DNA from: Mycolicibacterium sp. lyk4-40-TYG-92
GTDB taxonomy: Bacteria; Actinomycetota; Actinomycetes; Mycobacteriales; Mycobacteriaceae
DNA length: 64,000 nt
Assembly: GCF_030209435.1 (NCBI RefSeq)
Contig: NZ_JARVRX010000020.1
Location: 124,001-188,000 of the forward strand
Direction of reading: 5' to 3'
Shown here: positions 47,166 through 56,340 of the stretch, piece after piece
Numbering within the stretch: position 1 is the first letter of the stretch
Layout of the letters: the number at the start of each line of letters is the position of its first letter
Translations under genes and position numbers: made by a program
The notes under the pieces: model-generated
What the model was told of the DNA's origin: nothing
The model's input: the letters and a program-made list of their open reading frames with translations, nothing else
The model's database searches: none

Positions 47166-48203
47166 TCAGCGGATGGGCTGCGGCTCCGCGCCCGCCGTCG
47201 CCACCGGACGCACCCTGTCGGCCAATTCGCCTGCGAGAGAGAGGTATTCACCGAGCTGCAATGGGTAGACAGTCTCACCATCGGCGGCCAGCCGGGCGAT
47301 GACCGCCGCGTCACACCAGCGGTGCGCGTGGATCGACTGGCGCTCCACCGTGGTGTGACCACTGGTCACCGGTTCGAAGCGGGTGGTGCGGTACACGAAG
47401 AAGAACTCCTCGCTGCGGATCACAGACCCGTTGAACTCGAACACCGCCTCCCGACGCCACACCGGGCCGATCAGGTCGGCCGGGTCGACCTTCAGCCCGG
47501 TCTCCTCGGCCATCTCGCGGGCGGCGGCGTCGGGCAGCGACTCGTCCGGTTCGACCGCTCCCCCGACGGTGAACCACCACCGCGGCGCCATCAGCGGGTC
47601 GGCGGCCGGGTCGCTGCCGCAGAACAGCAGCACCTGCCCGTCCTGGTCCAGCAGCACCACACGGGCCGACGTCCGTCGTCCCACCGCACCGGGCTCGTGC
47701 CGCGACGCCCGCTCGACGATCTCGAAATAGGTTGGCATGGCCGCGGTTCCACCGAGATGCAGCCAGCGCACCAGGGTGCGCTCCCGCAGCGCCAGGGTGT
47801 CGCGCACGGCGTCGTTGTGGAAGCGCCGGGCCAGCAGCACCCGGGCCTCGGCGTCGGCGAGCTCGGCGACCAACGTCACCGGGATGGACGCCGGATCGAC
47901 CTGCGCCAGGGCGCCCGACAGTTCGTTCTCCGCCGCCTCGCGGGCCGCGCGGGGCGCCCGTTCGGCTTCGTCCGCCAGTGCGGCCAGGCGACGGCCCGCC
48001 GGTCGGGACCCGTACGCGTCGGCCGCGACGGCCCGGGCGACCACCGCGCGCCGGGCCAGCGCGCCGTCCAGGGCCTGCCACGACAGGTCGTAGCGGACGT
48101 GCAGCCGGTCAAGCCGGTGCGCGGTCTGATAGGCCCACACCACCGTGAGCAGGACCATCAGCGCCAGGAAGACCAGCGCGATCAAAAGAAGCCAGTGCGT
48201 CAT
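47166..48203 (-). CDS. Membrane-anchored Nudix hydrolase
   Basis: 345 residues, like Rv2609c: one N-terminal helix (LLLIALVFLALMVLLTVVWA), a helical region, and a C-terminal Nudix domain with box GAVEPDESLPDAAAREMAEE followed by TG (GX5EX7REUXEEXG pattern complete). Substrate unknown. Follows pimA by 27 bases at the end of the phosphatidylinositol-mannoside operon. Confidence 0.88.
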   Translation of the reverse strand: MTHWLLLIALVFLALMVLLTVVWAYQTAHRLDRLHVRYDLSWQALDGALARRAVVARAVAADAYGSRPAGRRLAALADEAERAPRAAREAAENELSGALAQVDPASIPVTLVAELADAEARVLLARRFHNDAVRDTLALRERTLVRWLHLGGTAAMPTYFEIVERASRHEPGAVGRRTSARVVLLDQDGQVLLFCGSDPAADPLMAPRWWFTVGGAVEPDESLPDAAAREMAEETGLKVDPADLIGPVWRREAVFEFNGSVIRSEEFFFVYRTTRFEPVTSGHTTVERQSIHAHRWCDAAVIARLAADGETVYPLQLGEYLSLAGELADRVRPVATAGAEPQPIR

Positions 48204-48230
48204 GCTATTTCTTCTTCGCGCAAGCGCTCA

Positions 48231-49364
48231 TCAGCCGCCCTCCACCCGGACCTTCGTCCCCGACCCGGCGACGGTTTCGTAGACCAGCATGATCTGCTGC
48301 GCGACCACCGACCAGTCGTAGCGGCGCACCGCCTGCGTGGCGGCCGCGGCGTACCGGCGGCGGGTGGCGTCGTTCGACAGCATCTCGACCAGCGCCTCGC
48401 CGAGGGCCTCGGCGTCGTCGACCGGCACCAGCCGGCCGGCCGCACCCTGGTCGAGCACCCGCCGGAAGGCATCCAGGTCGCTCGCCACCACCGGGGTGCC
48501 CGCGGCCATGGCCTCGACCAGCACGATGCCGAAGCTCTCGCCGCCGGTGTTCGGGGCGCAGTAGACGTCGGCGCTACGCATGGCCGAGGCCTTCTCGGCG
48601 TCGTCGACCAGGCCGAGGAAGCGCAGATGCCCCGCGTGCTCGCCGACCGTCTCCTTGAGCGCCTCCTCGTCGCCGCGGCCGACGATCAGCACCTCGACGT
48701 CCGGGTAGGCCGCCACCAGTTTGGGCAGCGCGCCGACGAGCACCTGCATGCCCTTGCGCGGCTCGTCGAACCGCCCGAGAAACAGCACGGTGCGGCCGGG
48801 CCGCGGATAGCCGGGCAGCAGCGGCGCGTTGTCGAATGCCGACACGTCGACACCGTTGGGGATCTCGACGGCGTCCGAGCCCAGGGCCTCCATCTGCCAG
48901 CGCCGCGCCAGATCGGACACCGCGATGCGGCCCATGATCTTCTCGTTCCAGGGCCGCAGAATGCCCTGGAAGACGTTGAGCGTCAACGACTTCGTGGTGG
49001 ACGTGTGGAACGTCGCGACGATCGGGCCGTTGGCCACCATCAGCGCCAGCAGCGACAGGCTCGGGGCGTTGGGCTCGTGTAGGTGCAGTACGTCGAAGTC
49101 ACCCTCGACGATCCAGCGTTTGACCATCCGCCGGGTGGCGGGGCCGAAGCGCAGCCGCGCCACGGACCCGTTGTACGGGATGGGCACGGCGCGGCCCCCG
49201 GAGACGACGAAGTCGGGCAGGTCGGCGTGTGTCTCGGCCGACGACGGCGCCAGCACGCTGACCTCGTGGCCGTAGCCGCGCATCACCTCGGCCAGTTGCA
49301 GCACGTGTGCCTGAACGCCGCCCGGTACGTCGAACGAGTACGGGCACACCATGCCGATGCGCAT
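48231..49364 (-). CDS. pimA: Phosphatidylinositol alpha-mannosyltransferase
   Basis: GT4 enzyme adding the first mannose from GDP-mannose to phosphatidylinositol at the inner membrane face. 378 residues: MRIGMVCPYSFDVPGGVQAH with GDP and inositol loops, and the EX7E motif in GESFGIVLVEAMAAGTPVV. ATG 49364 overlaps the patA stop by one base. Ortholog of essential Rv2610c. Confidence 0.96.
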   Translation of the reverse strand: MRIGMVCPYSFDVPGGVQAHVLQLAEVMRGYGHEVSVLAPSSAETHADLPDFVVSGGRAVPIPYNGSVARLRFGPATRRMVKRWIVEGDFDVLHLHEPNAPSLSLLALMVANGPIVATFHTSTTKSLTLNVFQGILRPWNEKIMGRIAVSDLARRWQMEALGSDAVEIPNGVDVSAFDNAPLLPGYPRPGRTVLFLGRFDEPRKGMQVLVGALPKLVAAYPDVEVLIVGRGDEEALKETVGEHAGHLRFLGLVDDAEKASAMRSADVYCAPNTGGESFGIVLVEAMAAGTPVVASDLDAFRRVLDQGAAGRLVPVDDAEALGEALVEMLSNDATRRRYAAAATQAVRRYDWSVVAQQIMLVYETVAGSGTKVRVEGG

Positions 49365-50317
49365 CAGTCGTTCCCGGCCAACCGGGCCCGACGTTCCTCG
49401 GACAAGTCGGCCAGCCACTGCGGTTGCAGCATGTGCCAGTCGGTGGGATGCGCGGCAATGCCCGCCTCGAAGCGGGTGGCCAGGTCCTGAGTGATGACCG
49501 CGACGTCGCCGCTGGAGGTGTCGAGCGGCGCCGACACGTCGAACTGCCAGTCGTTGGGCTTGTTCCAGCAGTGCACGGTCAGCAGCGTCGCACCGGTGGT
49601 GACGGCCAGCTTGGCCGCACCGGCCGGCATGCGGGTCGGCTCGCCGAAGAGGTTGACCTGCACCCCATTTCGCGACAGGTCCCGATCCGCCATGAGGCAG
49701 ACGATGCGGCCCTCCTGCAGGCGCTCGGTCAGGACGTCGAACGGCGGACGCACTCCCCCGGTCAGCGGCAGGATCTCGAAGCCCAGGGACTCGCGGTACT
49801 CGACGAACCGGTTGTACAGCGACTCGGGCTTGAGCCGCTCGGCGACCGTGGTGAACTTTCCGTACTGGTGCACCACCGAGACGCCGGCCATGTCCCAGTT
49901 GCCGCTGTGCGGCACCGCCAGGATGACGCCCTTACCGTTTTCGAGCCCACGTGCGATGTGCTCGGTCCCGACCAGGCAGTGCCGCAGCCTCTCACCGAGC
50001 GTGCGCTGGTTCATCGACGGCAGCCGGAAGGCCTCCCGCCAGTACCGGGCGTACGACGCCAGCGACGCGCGGATGACGCGGCCCGGCACCTTGGCCGGCC
50101 GGACACCCAGCACCCGGGCCAGGTTCTTGCGCAGCTGCTCGGGACCGCCGCCGCGCGCCGCGTACAGCGCACCCGCATCGAACATGTTGCGGGCGGCGAA
50201 CTCCGGCATGGTCCGGATCAGTCCCCACCCCGCGGCATAGCCGAGGTCTTTGATCTGCTCGCCCATCGGGACGTCGAAGCCCCCGAAGGACGGAACACCG
50301 CCAGTGGGAACGCTCAT
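49364..50317 (-). CDS. patA: Phosphatidylinositol mannoside acyltransferase
   Basis: 317-residue lysophospholipid-acyltransferase-fold enzyme (Rv2611c type) that acylates the mannose of PIM1/PIM2. Catalytic HX4D is HSGNWD; the acceptor-side segment CLMADRDLSRNG follows. ATG 50317 overlaps the pgsA1 stop (ATGA). Confidence 0.94.
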   Translation of the reverse strand: MSVPTGGVPSFGGFDVPMGEQIKDLGYAAGWGLIRTMPEFAARNMFDAGALYAARGGGPEQLRKNLARVLGVRPAKVPGRVIRASLASYARYWREAFRLPSMNQRTLGERLRHCLVGTEHIARGLENGKGVILAVPHSGNWDMAGVSVVHQYGKFTTVAERLKPESLYNRFVEYRESLGFEILPLTGGVRPPFDVLTERLQEGRIVCLMADRDLSRNGVQVNLFGEPTRMPAGAAKLAVTTGATLLTVHCWNKPNDWQFDVSAPLDTSSGDVAVITQDLATRFEAGIAAHPTDWHMLQPQWLADLSEERRARLAGND

Positions 50318-50973
50318 TGCGGCTCCTTCGTGGGCGTGCTCGACGGCAACGGCGCATCGGCGCCCGGCGAGCGGCGCACCGCGGCGACACGCTGGCCCAG
50401 CGTGATGATGCTGGCCACGGCCAGCAGCCACATCGCTATGGGCAGCGCCAGCGGCAGCGGATGGATCGGCAGGTCCGAGAATCCGGCGCCCACCAGGACG
50501 ATGATCAGCCGCTCCGGGCGTTCGATGAAGCCGCCGTCGGCGTTCAGTCCGCTGGCTTCGGCCCGGGCCTTGATGTACGAGATGACCTGCGAGGTGACCA
50601 GGCAGATCAGCGTGGCGACGGCCAGCGGCTTGTCGTGCATCTCGAACGCGATCCACCACAGCAGGCCGCAGAACACCGCGCCGTCACCGATGCGGTCGCA
50701 GGTCGCATCGAGCACCGCGCCGAGGCGCGTGCCGTAGCCGCGTTCGCGGGCCATGGCGCCGTCGAGCATGTCGGCCAGCACGAAGAACCAGACCACCAGG
50801 GCGCCGTACCAGAGGTGTCCCGTCGGGAACAGCGTCAGCGCACCGGCGACCGACGCGGTGGTACCGATGACAGTGACGCTGTCCGGCGTCAGCCCGATGC
50901 GCAATGCTCCCCGGGCCAGCGGGCGGCTCAACTTGGTGTACGCCGCGCGGGTCAGCAGGTAGAAGTCGCTCAC
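50314..50973 (-). CDS. pgsA1: CDP-alcohol phosphatidyltransferase (phosphatidylinositol phosphate synthase)
   Basis: 219-residue, about six-helix enzyme joining CDP-diacylglycerol with inositol phosphate, ortholog of Rv2612c. The family motif DGX2ARX8GX3DX3D is complete in DGAMARERGYGTRLGAVLDA and the Asp after TC. GTG 50973 overlaps the HIT stop (GTGA). Confidence 0.95.
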   Translation of the reverse strand: MSDFYLLTRAAYTKLSRPLARGALRIGLTPDSVTVIGTTASVAGALTLFPTGHLWYGALVVWFFVLADMLDGAMARERGYGTRLGAVLDATCDRIGDGAVFCGLLWWIAFEMHDKPLAVATLICLVTSQVISYIKARAEASGLNADGGFIERPERLIIVLVGAGFSDLPIHPLPLALPIAMWLLAVASIITLGQRVAAVRRSPGADAPLPSSTPTKEPQ

Positions 50974-51605
50974 GGGGCTGCTTTCCCGTCGCTGCGCTCG
51001 CCCAGGGGTGCGGCTTCCCGGTCTTGCGCCGCCCACTCGTCGGCCAGCAGCTTGCGGGTGTCGCGCAGCAGCTGCGGGATGACCTTGGTGCCGCCGATGA
51101 CGGTGATGAAGTTGGCGTCGCCGCCCCAGCGTGGCACCACGTGCATGTGCAGGTGGTCGGCCAGCGAACCGCCGGCCGAGGTGCCCAGGTTCAGACCGAC
51201 GTTGAAGGCATGCGGGTTCGAGATGGCCTTCATCACGCGAATTGCCTTCTGGGTGAACGCCATCAGCTCGCCGCTCTCGGCGTCGGTGAGATCCTCGAGT
51301 TCGGATACCTTGCGGTAGGGCACGACCATAAGGTGCCCCGGGTTGTACGGGTACAGGTTGAGCACTGCGTAGACCTGCTCGCCGCGCGCGACGATCAGGC
51401 CCTCCTCGTCGGACATCGTGGGAATGTCGATGAACGGCTGCTTCGAGCCCGCGGACGTGCCCTCGCCACCCTTCATCGGAGCGTCGACGATGTAGCTCAT
51501 CCGGTGCGGCGTCCACAGCCGCTGCAGATAGTCGACGTCGCCCACGCCCCGGTCCACTATGGCGTCACCGACGCCGCGGTCCACGATGCCCCCATCCTCG
51601 GTCAC
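50970..51605 (-). CDS. HIT-family Ap4A phosphorylase-like protein
   Basis: 211 residues; Rv2613c ortholog, reported as a diadenosine tetraphosphate phosphorylase. Active-site triad HLHMHVV and substrate region [17 protein letters not shown]. The N-terminus contains a tandem IVDRGVGD(A/V) repeat, where the M. tuberculosis protein, as I recall it, has a single such unit. GTG start overlaps the thrS stop (GTGA). Confidence 0.92.
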   Translation of the reverse strand: MTEDGGIVDRGVGDAIVDRGVGDVDYLQRLWTPHRMSYIVDAPMKGGEGTSAGSKQPFIDIPTMSDEEGLIVARGEQVYAVLNLYPYNPGHLMVVPYRKVSELEDLTDAESGELMAFTQKAIRVMKAISNPHAFNVGLNLGTSAGGSLADHLHMHVVPRWGGDANFITVIGGTKVIPQLLRDTRKLLADEWAAQDREAAPLGERSDGKAAP

Positions 51606-53662
51606 GCCTGCGCGCCCCGCGCTTCGTTCACCAATTCTGCTGTCGGGAAAGCGTTTTCGCGGCGCGCGATCCAGCCCGCGATGAGGTCGACGGCCTCGGC
51701 CACGGGGACGCCGTTGACCTGGGTGCGGTCACCGAACCGGAAGGACACCGCACCTGCCTCTTTGTCCTTGTCCCCCGCCAGCAGCATGAACGGCACCTTC
51801 AGGTTGGTGTGGTTGACGATCTTCTTCGCCATCCGGTCGTCGCTGCCGTCGACCTCGACCCGAATCCCGCGCGACTTCAGTTGCGCCGCAACGTCGTACA
51901 GGTAGTCCAGGTGCGCGTCGGCGACCGGGATGCCGACGACCTGCACCGGGGCCAGCCAGGCCGGGAACGCGCCGGCGTAGTGCTCGGTGAGCACGCCGAA
52001 GAACCGTTCGATGGACCCGAACAGGGCGCGGTGGATCAGCACCGGGCGCTGCCGGCTGCCGTCGGCTGCGGTGTACTCCAGTTCGAACCGGTCAGGCATG
52101 TTGAAGTCCAGCTGGATGGTCGACATCTGCCAGCTGCGGCCCAGGGCGTCCTTGACCTGGACCGAGATCTTGGGTCCGTAGAACGCCGCGCCACCCGGGT
52201 CGGGCACCAGGTCCAGGCCGGAGGCCTCGGCGACCTCGCGCAGCGTCTCGGTGGCCTCTTCCCACAGTTCGTCGGAGCCGACGTACTTGTCCGGGTCCTT
52301 GGTGGACAGCTCCAGGTAGTAGTCGTCCAGGCCGTAGTCGCTCAGCAGGTCCAGCACGAACTGCAGCAGCGTGGTCAGCTCGTCGCGCATCTGCTCACGG
52401 GTGACGTAGATGTGCGCGTCGTCCTGCGTCATGCCGCGCACGCGGGTCAGGCCGTGGACGACGCCCGACTTCTCGTAGCGGTACACGCTGCCGAACTCGA
52501 AGAGCCGCAGCGGCAGCTCGCGGTACGACCGCCCCCGCGACCGGAAGATCAGGTGGTGCATGGGGCAGTTCATGGGCTTGAGGTAGTAGTTCTGCCCCGG
52601 CTTGCGCAGCGTGCCGTCTTCGTTGAACTCCGCGTCGATGTGCATCGGCGGGTACATGCCGTCGGCGTACCACTCCAGGTGTCCGGAGGTGATGTACAGC
52701 TGCTCTTTGGTGATGTGCGGGGTGTTGACGAACTCGTAGCCGGCTTCTTGGTGCTTGCGCCGCGAGTAGTCCTCCAGCTCACGGCGGACGATGCCGCCCT
52801 TCGGATGGAACACCGGCAGACCCGAGCCCAGCTCGTCGGGGAAGCTGAACAGGTCCAGCTCCACGCCCAGCTTGCGGTGGTCGCGGCGCAGCGCCTCCTC
52901 GATCAGTTCGAGGTGCTTGTCGAGGGCCTCCTGCGACTCCCAGGCGGTGCCGTAGACGCGCTGCAGGCTGGCGTTCTTCTGGTCGCCGCGCCAGTAGGCG
53001 GCGCTGCTGCGGGTGAGCTTGAACGCCGGGATGTGCTTGGTGGTCGGGATGTGCGGGCCCCGGCACAGGTCGCCCCAAACCCGTTCGCGGGTACGGGGAT
53101 TGAGGTTGTCATAGGCCGTCAGCTCGTCGCCGCCGACCTCCATGATGTCGGCGTCACCGGACTTGTCGTCGACCAGTTCGAGCTTGTAGGGCTCCTTGGC
53201 CAGCTCTTCGCGGGCCTGCTCCTTGGACTCGTACACGCGACGGTCGAACAGCTGACCGTCCTTGATGATCTTCTGCATGCGCTTCTCGAGCTTGGCCAGA
53301 TCGTCCGGCGTGAAGGGCTCGGCAACGTCGAAGTCGTAGTAGAAGCCGTCGGTGATCGGCGGGCCGATGCCGAGCTTGGCCTCTGGGAACAGGTCCTGCA
53401 CGGCCTGGGCCAACACGTGGGCGCACGAGTGGCGGATGACGCTGCGCCCGTCCTCGGTGTTCGCGGCCACCGGGGTGATCTCGACGTCGACGTCCGGGGT
53501 CCAGGACAGGTCACGCAGGCGGCCGTCGGCGTCCCTGACCACGACGATGGCGTCCACCTCGCCACGCTGCGGCAGTCCGGCCTCGCGGACCGCGGCGCCT
53601 GCGGTAGTCCCGGCAGCGACCCGGATCGGGGCTGCTGGTGCGGGGCTGGCGACGGCGGTCAT
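51602..53662 (-). CDS. thrS: Threonyl-tRNA synthetase
   Basis: 686 residues: N-terminal TGS domain, editing domain with [10 protein letters not shown] and the later CRGPHIP, class II catalytic core with NCPMHHLIF zinc ligands and [10 protein letters not shown] motif 3, and C-terminal anticodon-binding domain. First gene of the thrS-HIT-pgsA1-patA-pimA chain, each gene overlapping the next by 1-4 bases. Confidence 0.96.
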   Translation of the reverse strand: MTAVASPAPAAPIRVAAGTTAGAAVREAGLPQRGEVDAIVVVRDADGRLRDLSWTPDVDVEITPVAANTEDGRSVIRHSCAHVLAQAVQDLFPEAKLGIGPPITDGFYYDFDVAEPFTPDDLAKLEKRMQKIIKDGQLFDRRVYESKEQAREELAKEPYKLELVDDKSGDADIMEVGGDELTAYDNLNPRTRERVWGDLCRGPHIPTTKHIPAFKLTRSSAAYWRGDQKNASLQRVYGTAWESQEALDKHLELIEEALRRDHRKLGVELDLFSFPDELGSGLPVFHPKGGIVRRELEDYSRRKHQEAGYEFVNTPHITKEQLYITSGHLEWYADGMYPPMHIDAEFNEDGTLRKPGQNYYLKPMNCPMHHLIFRSRGRSYRELPLRLFEFGSVYRYEKSGVVHGLTRVRGMTQDDAHIYVTREQMRDELTTLLQFVLDLLSDYGLDDYYLELSTKDPDKYVGSDELWEEATETLREVAEASGLDLVPDPGGAAFYGPKISVQVKDALGRSWQMSTIQLDFNMPDRFELEYTAADGSRQRPVLIHRALFGSIERFFGVLTEHYAGAFPAWLAPVQVVGIPVADAHLDYLYDVAAQLKSRGIRVEVDGSDDRMAKKIVNHTNLKVPFMLLAGDKDKEAGAVSFRFGDRTQVNGVPVAEAVDLIAGWIARRENAFPTAELVNEARGAQA

Positions 53663-53739
53663 CGAGACACTCCTACTGGTTAGGTGACGGTCGCGACCAT
53701 GCTATCGGCACCGGTCATCGCTTCGCGGCGCAGCGCCGC

Positions 53740-54351
53740 TCAAGGCTGACCCGGCTTGAGCTTGACGAAGAGGGCCTCGGCGTCGGCGAGCACCGTGTCA
53801 CCGTCCAGCAGCGCACCGGTGATGAAGATCTTGCGGCCTTCGACGCGCTCCAGCGCAGCCGTGGCGTGCAGGTCCCGTTCAACGGGGACGATATGCCGGT
53901 AGTTGATGTGCAGGTAGGCGGTGCGCTGGAAGGGGCTGTCGGTGAGCCGGTAGGCGGCATGCCCCAGCACCGAATCGAACAGCAGCCCGATCGACCCGCC
54001 GTGCGCAGCGCCGTTGCGGCCCAGATGAAAGCGCCGGAACCGGACGGGACCGGCGATCCGGCCGTCATCTGTGACCTTGAGGTCCGACGGCACGTTCAGG
54101 ACGTTGCCGCGGTTGGGTAGGTCGAGTCGGCGGCCCGACGGTGAGTGCCACTCGTCGGCGCGGTACGGCGCCAGCAGGGCGTTGGCCTGTTCGATGAGGT
54201 TCGCGGCCTGGGTGATGACGTCGTCGGGCGCGTCGGCACCGCGCGCGTGGTCGCCGACCGTGCGGACGGATTCGACGAACCTGCCGTAGTCCGGGCCGCC
54301 CTGGGTGGTGGGTTTGGGCGGGTTGAATCCCCCGCCGGCATGCATATCCAC
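53740..54351 (-). CDS. Hotdog-fold thioesterase (PaaI-like)
   Basis: 203 residues: an N-terminal helical extension (about 1-80) and a single hotdog domain with the PaaI-type motif NGAAHGGSIGLLFDSVLGHA. Likely acyl-CoA thioesterase. Start uncertain: GTG 54351 or ATG 54345. Divergent from the DUF1990 gene. Confidence 0.85.
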   Translation of the reverse strand: MDMHAGGGFNPPKPTTQGGPDYGRFVESVRTVGDHARGADAPDDVITQAANLIEQANALLAPYRADEWHSPSGRRLDLPNRGNVLNVPSDLKVTDDGRIAGPVRFRRFHLGRNGAAHGGSIGLLFDSVLGHAAYRLTDSPFQRTAYLHINYRHIVPVERDLHATAALERVEGRKIFITGALLDGDTVLADAEALFVKLKPGQP

Positions 54352-54384
54352 CTGTCTCTCTTATCACGGTGGCAAGGTGGCCCT

Positions 54385-54882
54385 ATGCGACTGAGCGACC
54401 TGGCCGGGCTGGCATTCACCTACCCCGAGGTCGGGGCGACCGCCGGCGATCCGCCGGATGGCTACCACCAGGTGCACGCGGAGGCCCAGATCGGTTCGGG
54501 TCGAGCACGATTCGACGAGGCGGCCGCCGCGGTCCTGCGGTGGGGCATGCAACGCGGTGTCGGCATGCGGGTGGAGGCGACCACCGTGACCGCGGCGCCC
54601 GGCACGGACATGCTGGGTCACCTCGGACCCGTACAGGTCCCCTGCCGCGTGGTGTACGTCGTCGACGAACCCGACCGGCGCGGATTCGCCTACGGGACAC
54701 TGCCCGGCCACCCGGAGTCCGGCGAGGAGCTGTTCTGCGTGCGCTACGACACCGCCACCGATGCCGTTTACGCCGAGGTCCGCGCGTTCTCCCGGCCGGC
54801 GCGCTGGTGGAGCCGGCTTGGTGCGCCGGTCGCCCGGGTAGCACAGCGCTTCATCGGTCAGCGCTATCTGCGCGCGGTGTAA
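54385..54882 (+). CDS. DUF1990 family protein
   Basis: A 165-residue protein typical of DUF1990: LAFTYPEVGAT, the RWGMQRGVGM segment, and LPGHPESGEELFCVRYD with a C-terminal RRYL-like end. The fold is thought to be START-like; function unknown. ATG 54385 fits the family N-terminus; the frame is open upstream to 54145 across the neighbouring gene. Confidence 0.87.
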   Translation: MRLSDLAGLAFTYPEVGATAGDPPDGYHQVHAEAQIGSGRARFDEAAAAVLRWGMQRGVGMRVEATTVTAAPGTDMLGHLGPVQVPCRVVYVVDEPDRRGFAYGTLPGHPESGEELFCVRYDTATDAVYAEVRAFSRPARWWSRLGAPVARVAQRFIGQRYLRAV

Positions 54883-54940
54883 GCGATCCGGCGGTCACCG
54901 CAACACTATTCAGTTGTCAAGGTGCACAACGCTTTATGTG

Positions 54941-56179
54941 TTATGCGGCGTGGTCGAGTCGCATGGTGCGGCGGTTGTAAGCCGGTACCGGGTTCCGCTG
55001 TGGGTTGACGGTGGCGGGTGGGATGAGCCAGGGGTGCCGGTCGAGGCCCATGACGACGTCCCAGCCGTCGTGGTGGACGTTGGCGTGACACGCCGGGCAC
55101 AGCAGGCACCCGTTGCCCAGTGATGTCTCGCCGCCGTGGGTCCAGTGCACGATGTGATGGGCATGGGTGCGCCCCGGGGGTGCGCCGCATTTGATGCAGC
55201 ACTGATCCCGCAGATACAGGGCTTTGCGCAGGTGCGGCGGGAACAGCCGCTTCTCCCGCCCCATGTCGAGGGGCACCTGCTCGTCGTCCACGACGACGGT
55301 CGTCACAGCCGTGTCGCAGGTCAGCCGTTCCAGGGTCATGGTGCTGATCGACCCCATGAACGCCAACGCCGCCAAATCCGGAACCTGTGCGGGCACCGTC
55401 ACCAACAGCTGCGTCCGCGGCGCGGACGCGACATCCCCACCGCGGGCAGCGATGTCCAGCACCGCCTCCAACGCATCGGCCCGCCGCCGGCTGGCGGAGC
55501 GGGTGTCGGGGCTGCCGTCGGGTTCGGGCCGCGGCGCCGACAGCTCTTCCACTGCGGCGACCAGCTTGGCGCCGACTTCGGCATCCAGGTCCGCCCGCAC
55601 CTGCAGCCGCCCGTCACTGGTTACCCGGTGCTCGAGGGTGTTGACCGACCAATCCTCCGCCGCCGGCAACCCACCCTCGGCCGCGGCGGCGCGGTTGCCC
55701 AACTTTCGGCCCCGGTCCGCGATCGCGGCCGGGGTGGCTCCGGAGAAGAACTGCCCCAACAAATCCGTCACCTGGCGGAATCGGGCCTCCTCATCCACCT
55801 CACCGGGGGATCGGGCTCGAATGTGGTTGACGCCTTTGACGATCGCATCGACATGCTCACCCGAGACCGCCCCATCGCACGCGTGCGCCACCAACGTCGG
55901 CAACAACGGCAACGCCCCACCGACCCGAACCAGCCGCTCCGCCACCGACGGTGCACACCCCAGCGACATCAACAGCTCCCGCAGCGTCCGCCCCTGGCCC
56001 GCGGCCACACCCAACCGGTCCAACACCCCGGCCAGCGTCGCCGCCAGATGATCGACCAATTTCCGCATCCTCAACAGACACCGCGCCACCTCCAGCGCGT
56101 CGTCCCCGGCCATCTCGTCGGGGACCACCACGTCACGAAGATGGTCGAGAAGGGGGTTGAGATCCGGTGCGATTCCCAT
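54941..56179 (-). CDS. DUF222/HNH endonuclease (13E12 repeat family)
   Basis: 412 residues: DUF222 N-terminal domain and C-terminal HNH nuclease (CIKCGAPPGRTHAHHIVHW, then LLCPACHANVHH). Family members are multicopy in mycobacteria and several are DNA-damage induced. A perfect LexA box lies 12 bases upstream and a TACAAT -10 five bases before ATG 56179, which argues for a leaderless transcript and against the TTG at 56185. May be a selfish or repair-linked nuclease; role unknown. Confidence 0.88.
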   Translation of the reverse strand: MGIAPDLNPLLDHLRDVVVPDEMAGDDALEVARCLLRMRKLVDHLAATLAGVLDRLGVAAGQGRTLRELLMSLGCAPSVAERLVRVGGALPLLPTLVAHACDGAVSGEHVDAIVKGVNHIRARSPGEVDEEARFRQVTDLLGQFFSGATPAAIADRGRKLGNRAAAAEGGLPAAEDWSVNTLEHRVTSDGRLQVRADLDAEVGAKLVAAVEELSAPRPEPDGSPDTRSASRRRADALEAVLDIAARGGDVASAPRTQLLVTVPAQVPDLAALAFMGSISTMTLERLTCDTAVTTVVVDDEQVPLDMGREKRLFPPHLRKALYLRDQCCIKCGAPPGRTHAHHIVHWTHGGETSLGNGCLLCPACHANVHHDGWDVVMGLDRHPWLIPPATVNPQRNPVPAYNRRTMRLDHAA

Positions 56180-56184
56180 GCCCA

Positions 56185-56206
56185 ATTGTATCGAACAAAT
56201 GTTCGA
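56185..56206 (-). promoter_or_regulatory. LexA (SOS) box and -10 of the 13E12 HNH gene
   Basis: TCGAACAAATGTTCGA at 56191-56206 is an exact match to the mycobacterial SOS box. Directly downstream on the minus strand, TACAAT (56185-56190) fits a -10 element, so LexA would block RNA polymerase. Transcription would start at or near the ATG at 56179. Confidence 0.9.
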
Positions 56207-56340
56207 ACAGCAAGGGTCAATTACGCCCGCGATGCCCGATTACCCGGCCGCACGCCAGCCCACTCGACTGTGATTCACCCGGCCACCACTGACCAGGTGT
56301 TGTAGCTTTCACACGAAACTGACACGCCAAGGGGTGCTGG

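Noticed and set aside
50314-51516. 400-residue version of pgsA1 and similar long starts for patA and pdxT
   Set aside because: The extra segments are shadow translations of the upstream gene; internal starts with 4-base overlaps match the known protein sizes.
51809-53683. 624-residue open frame on the plus strand
   Set aside because: Antisense to thrS; Val/Arg/Gln-rich shadow frame without motifs.
53663-53739. Possible T-box or attenuator at thrS
   Set aside because: thrS starts at 53662 with only 77 bases to the next gene's stop and no stem-loop or specifier pattern was visible.
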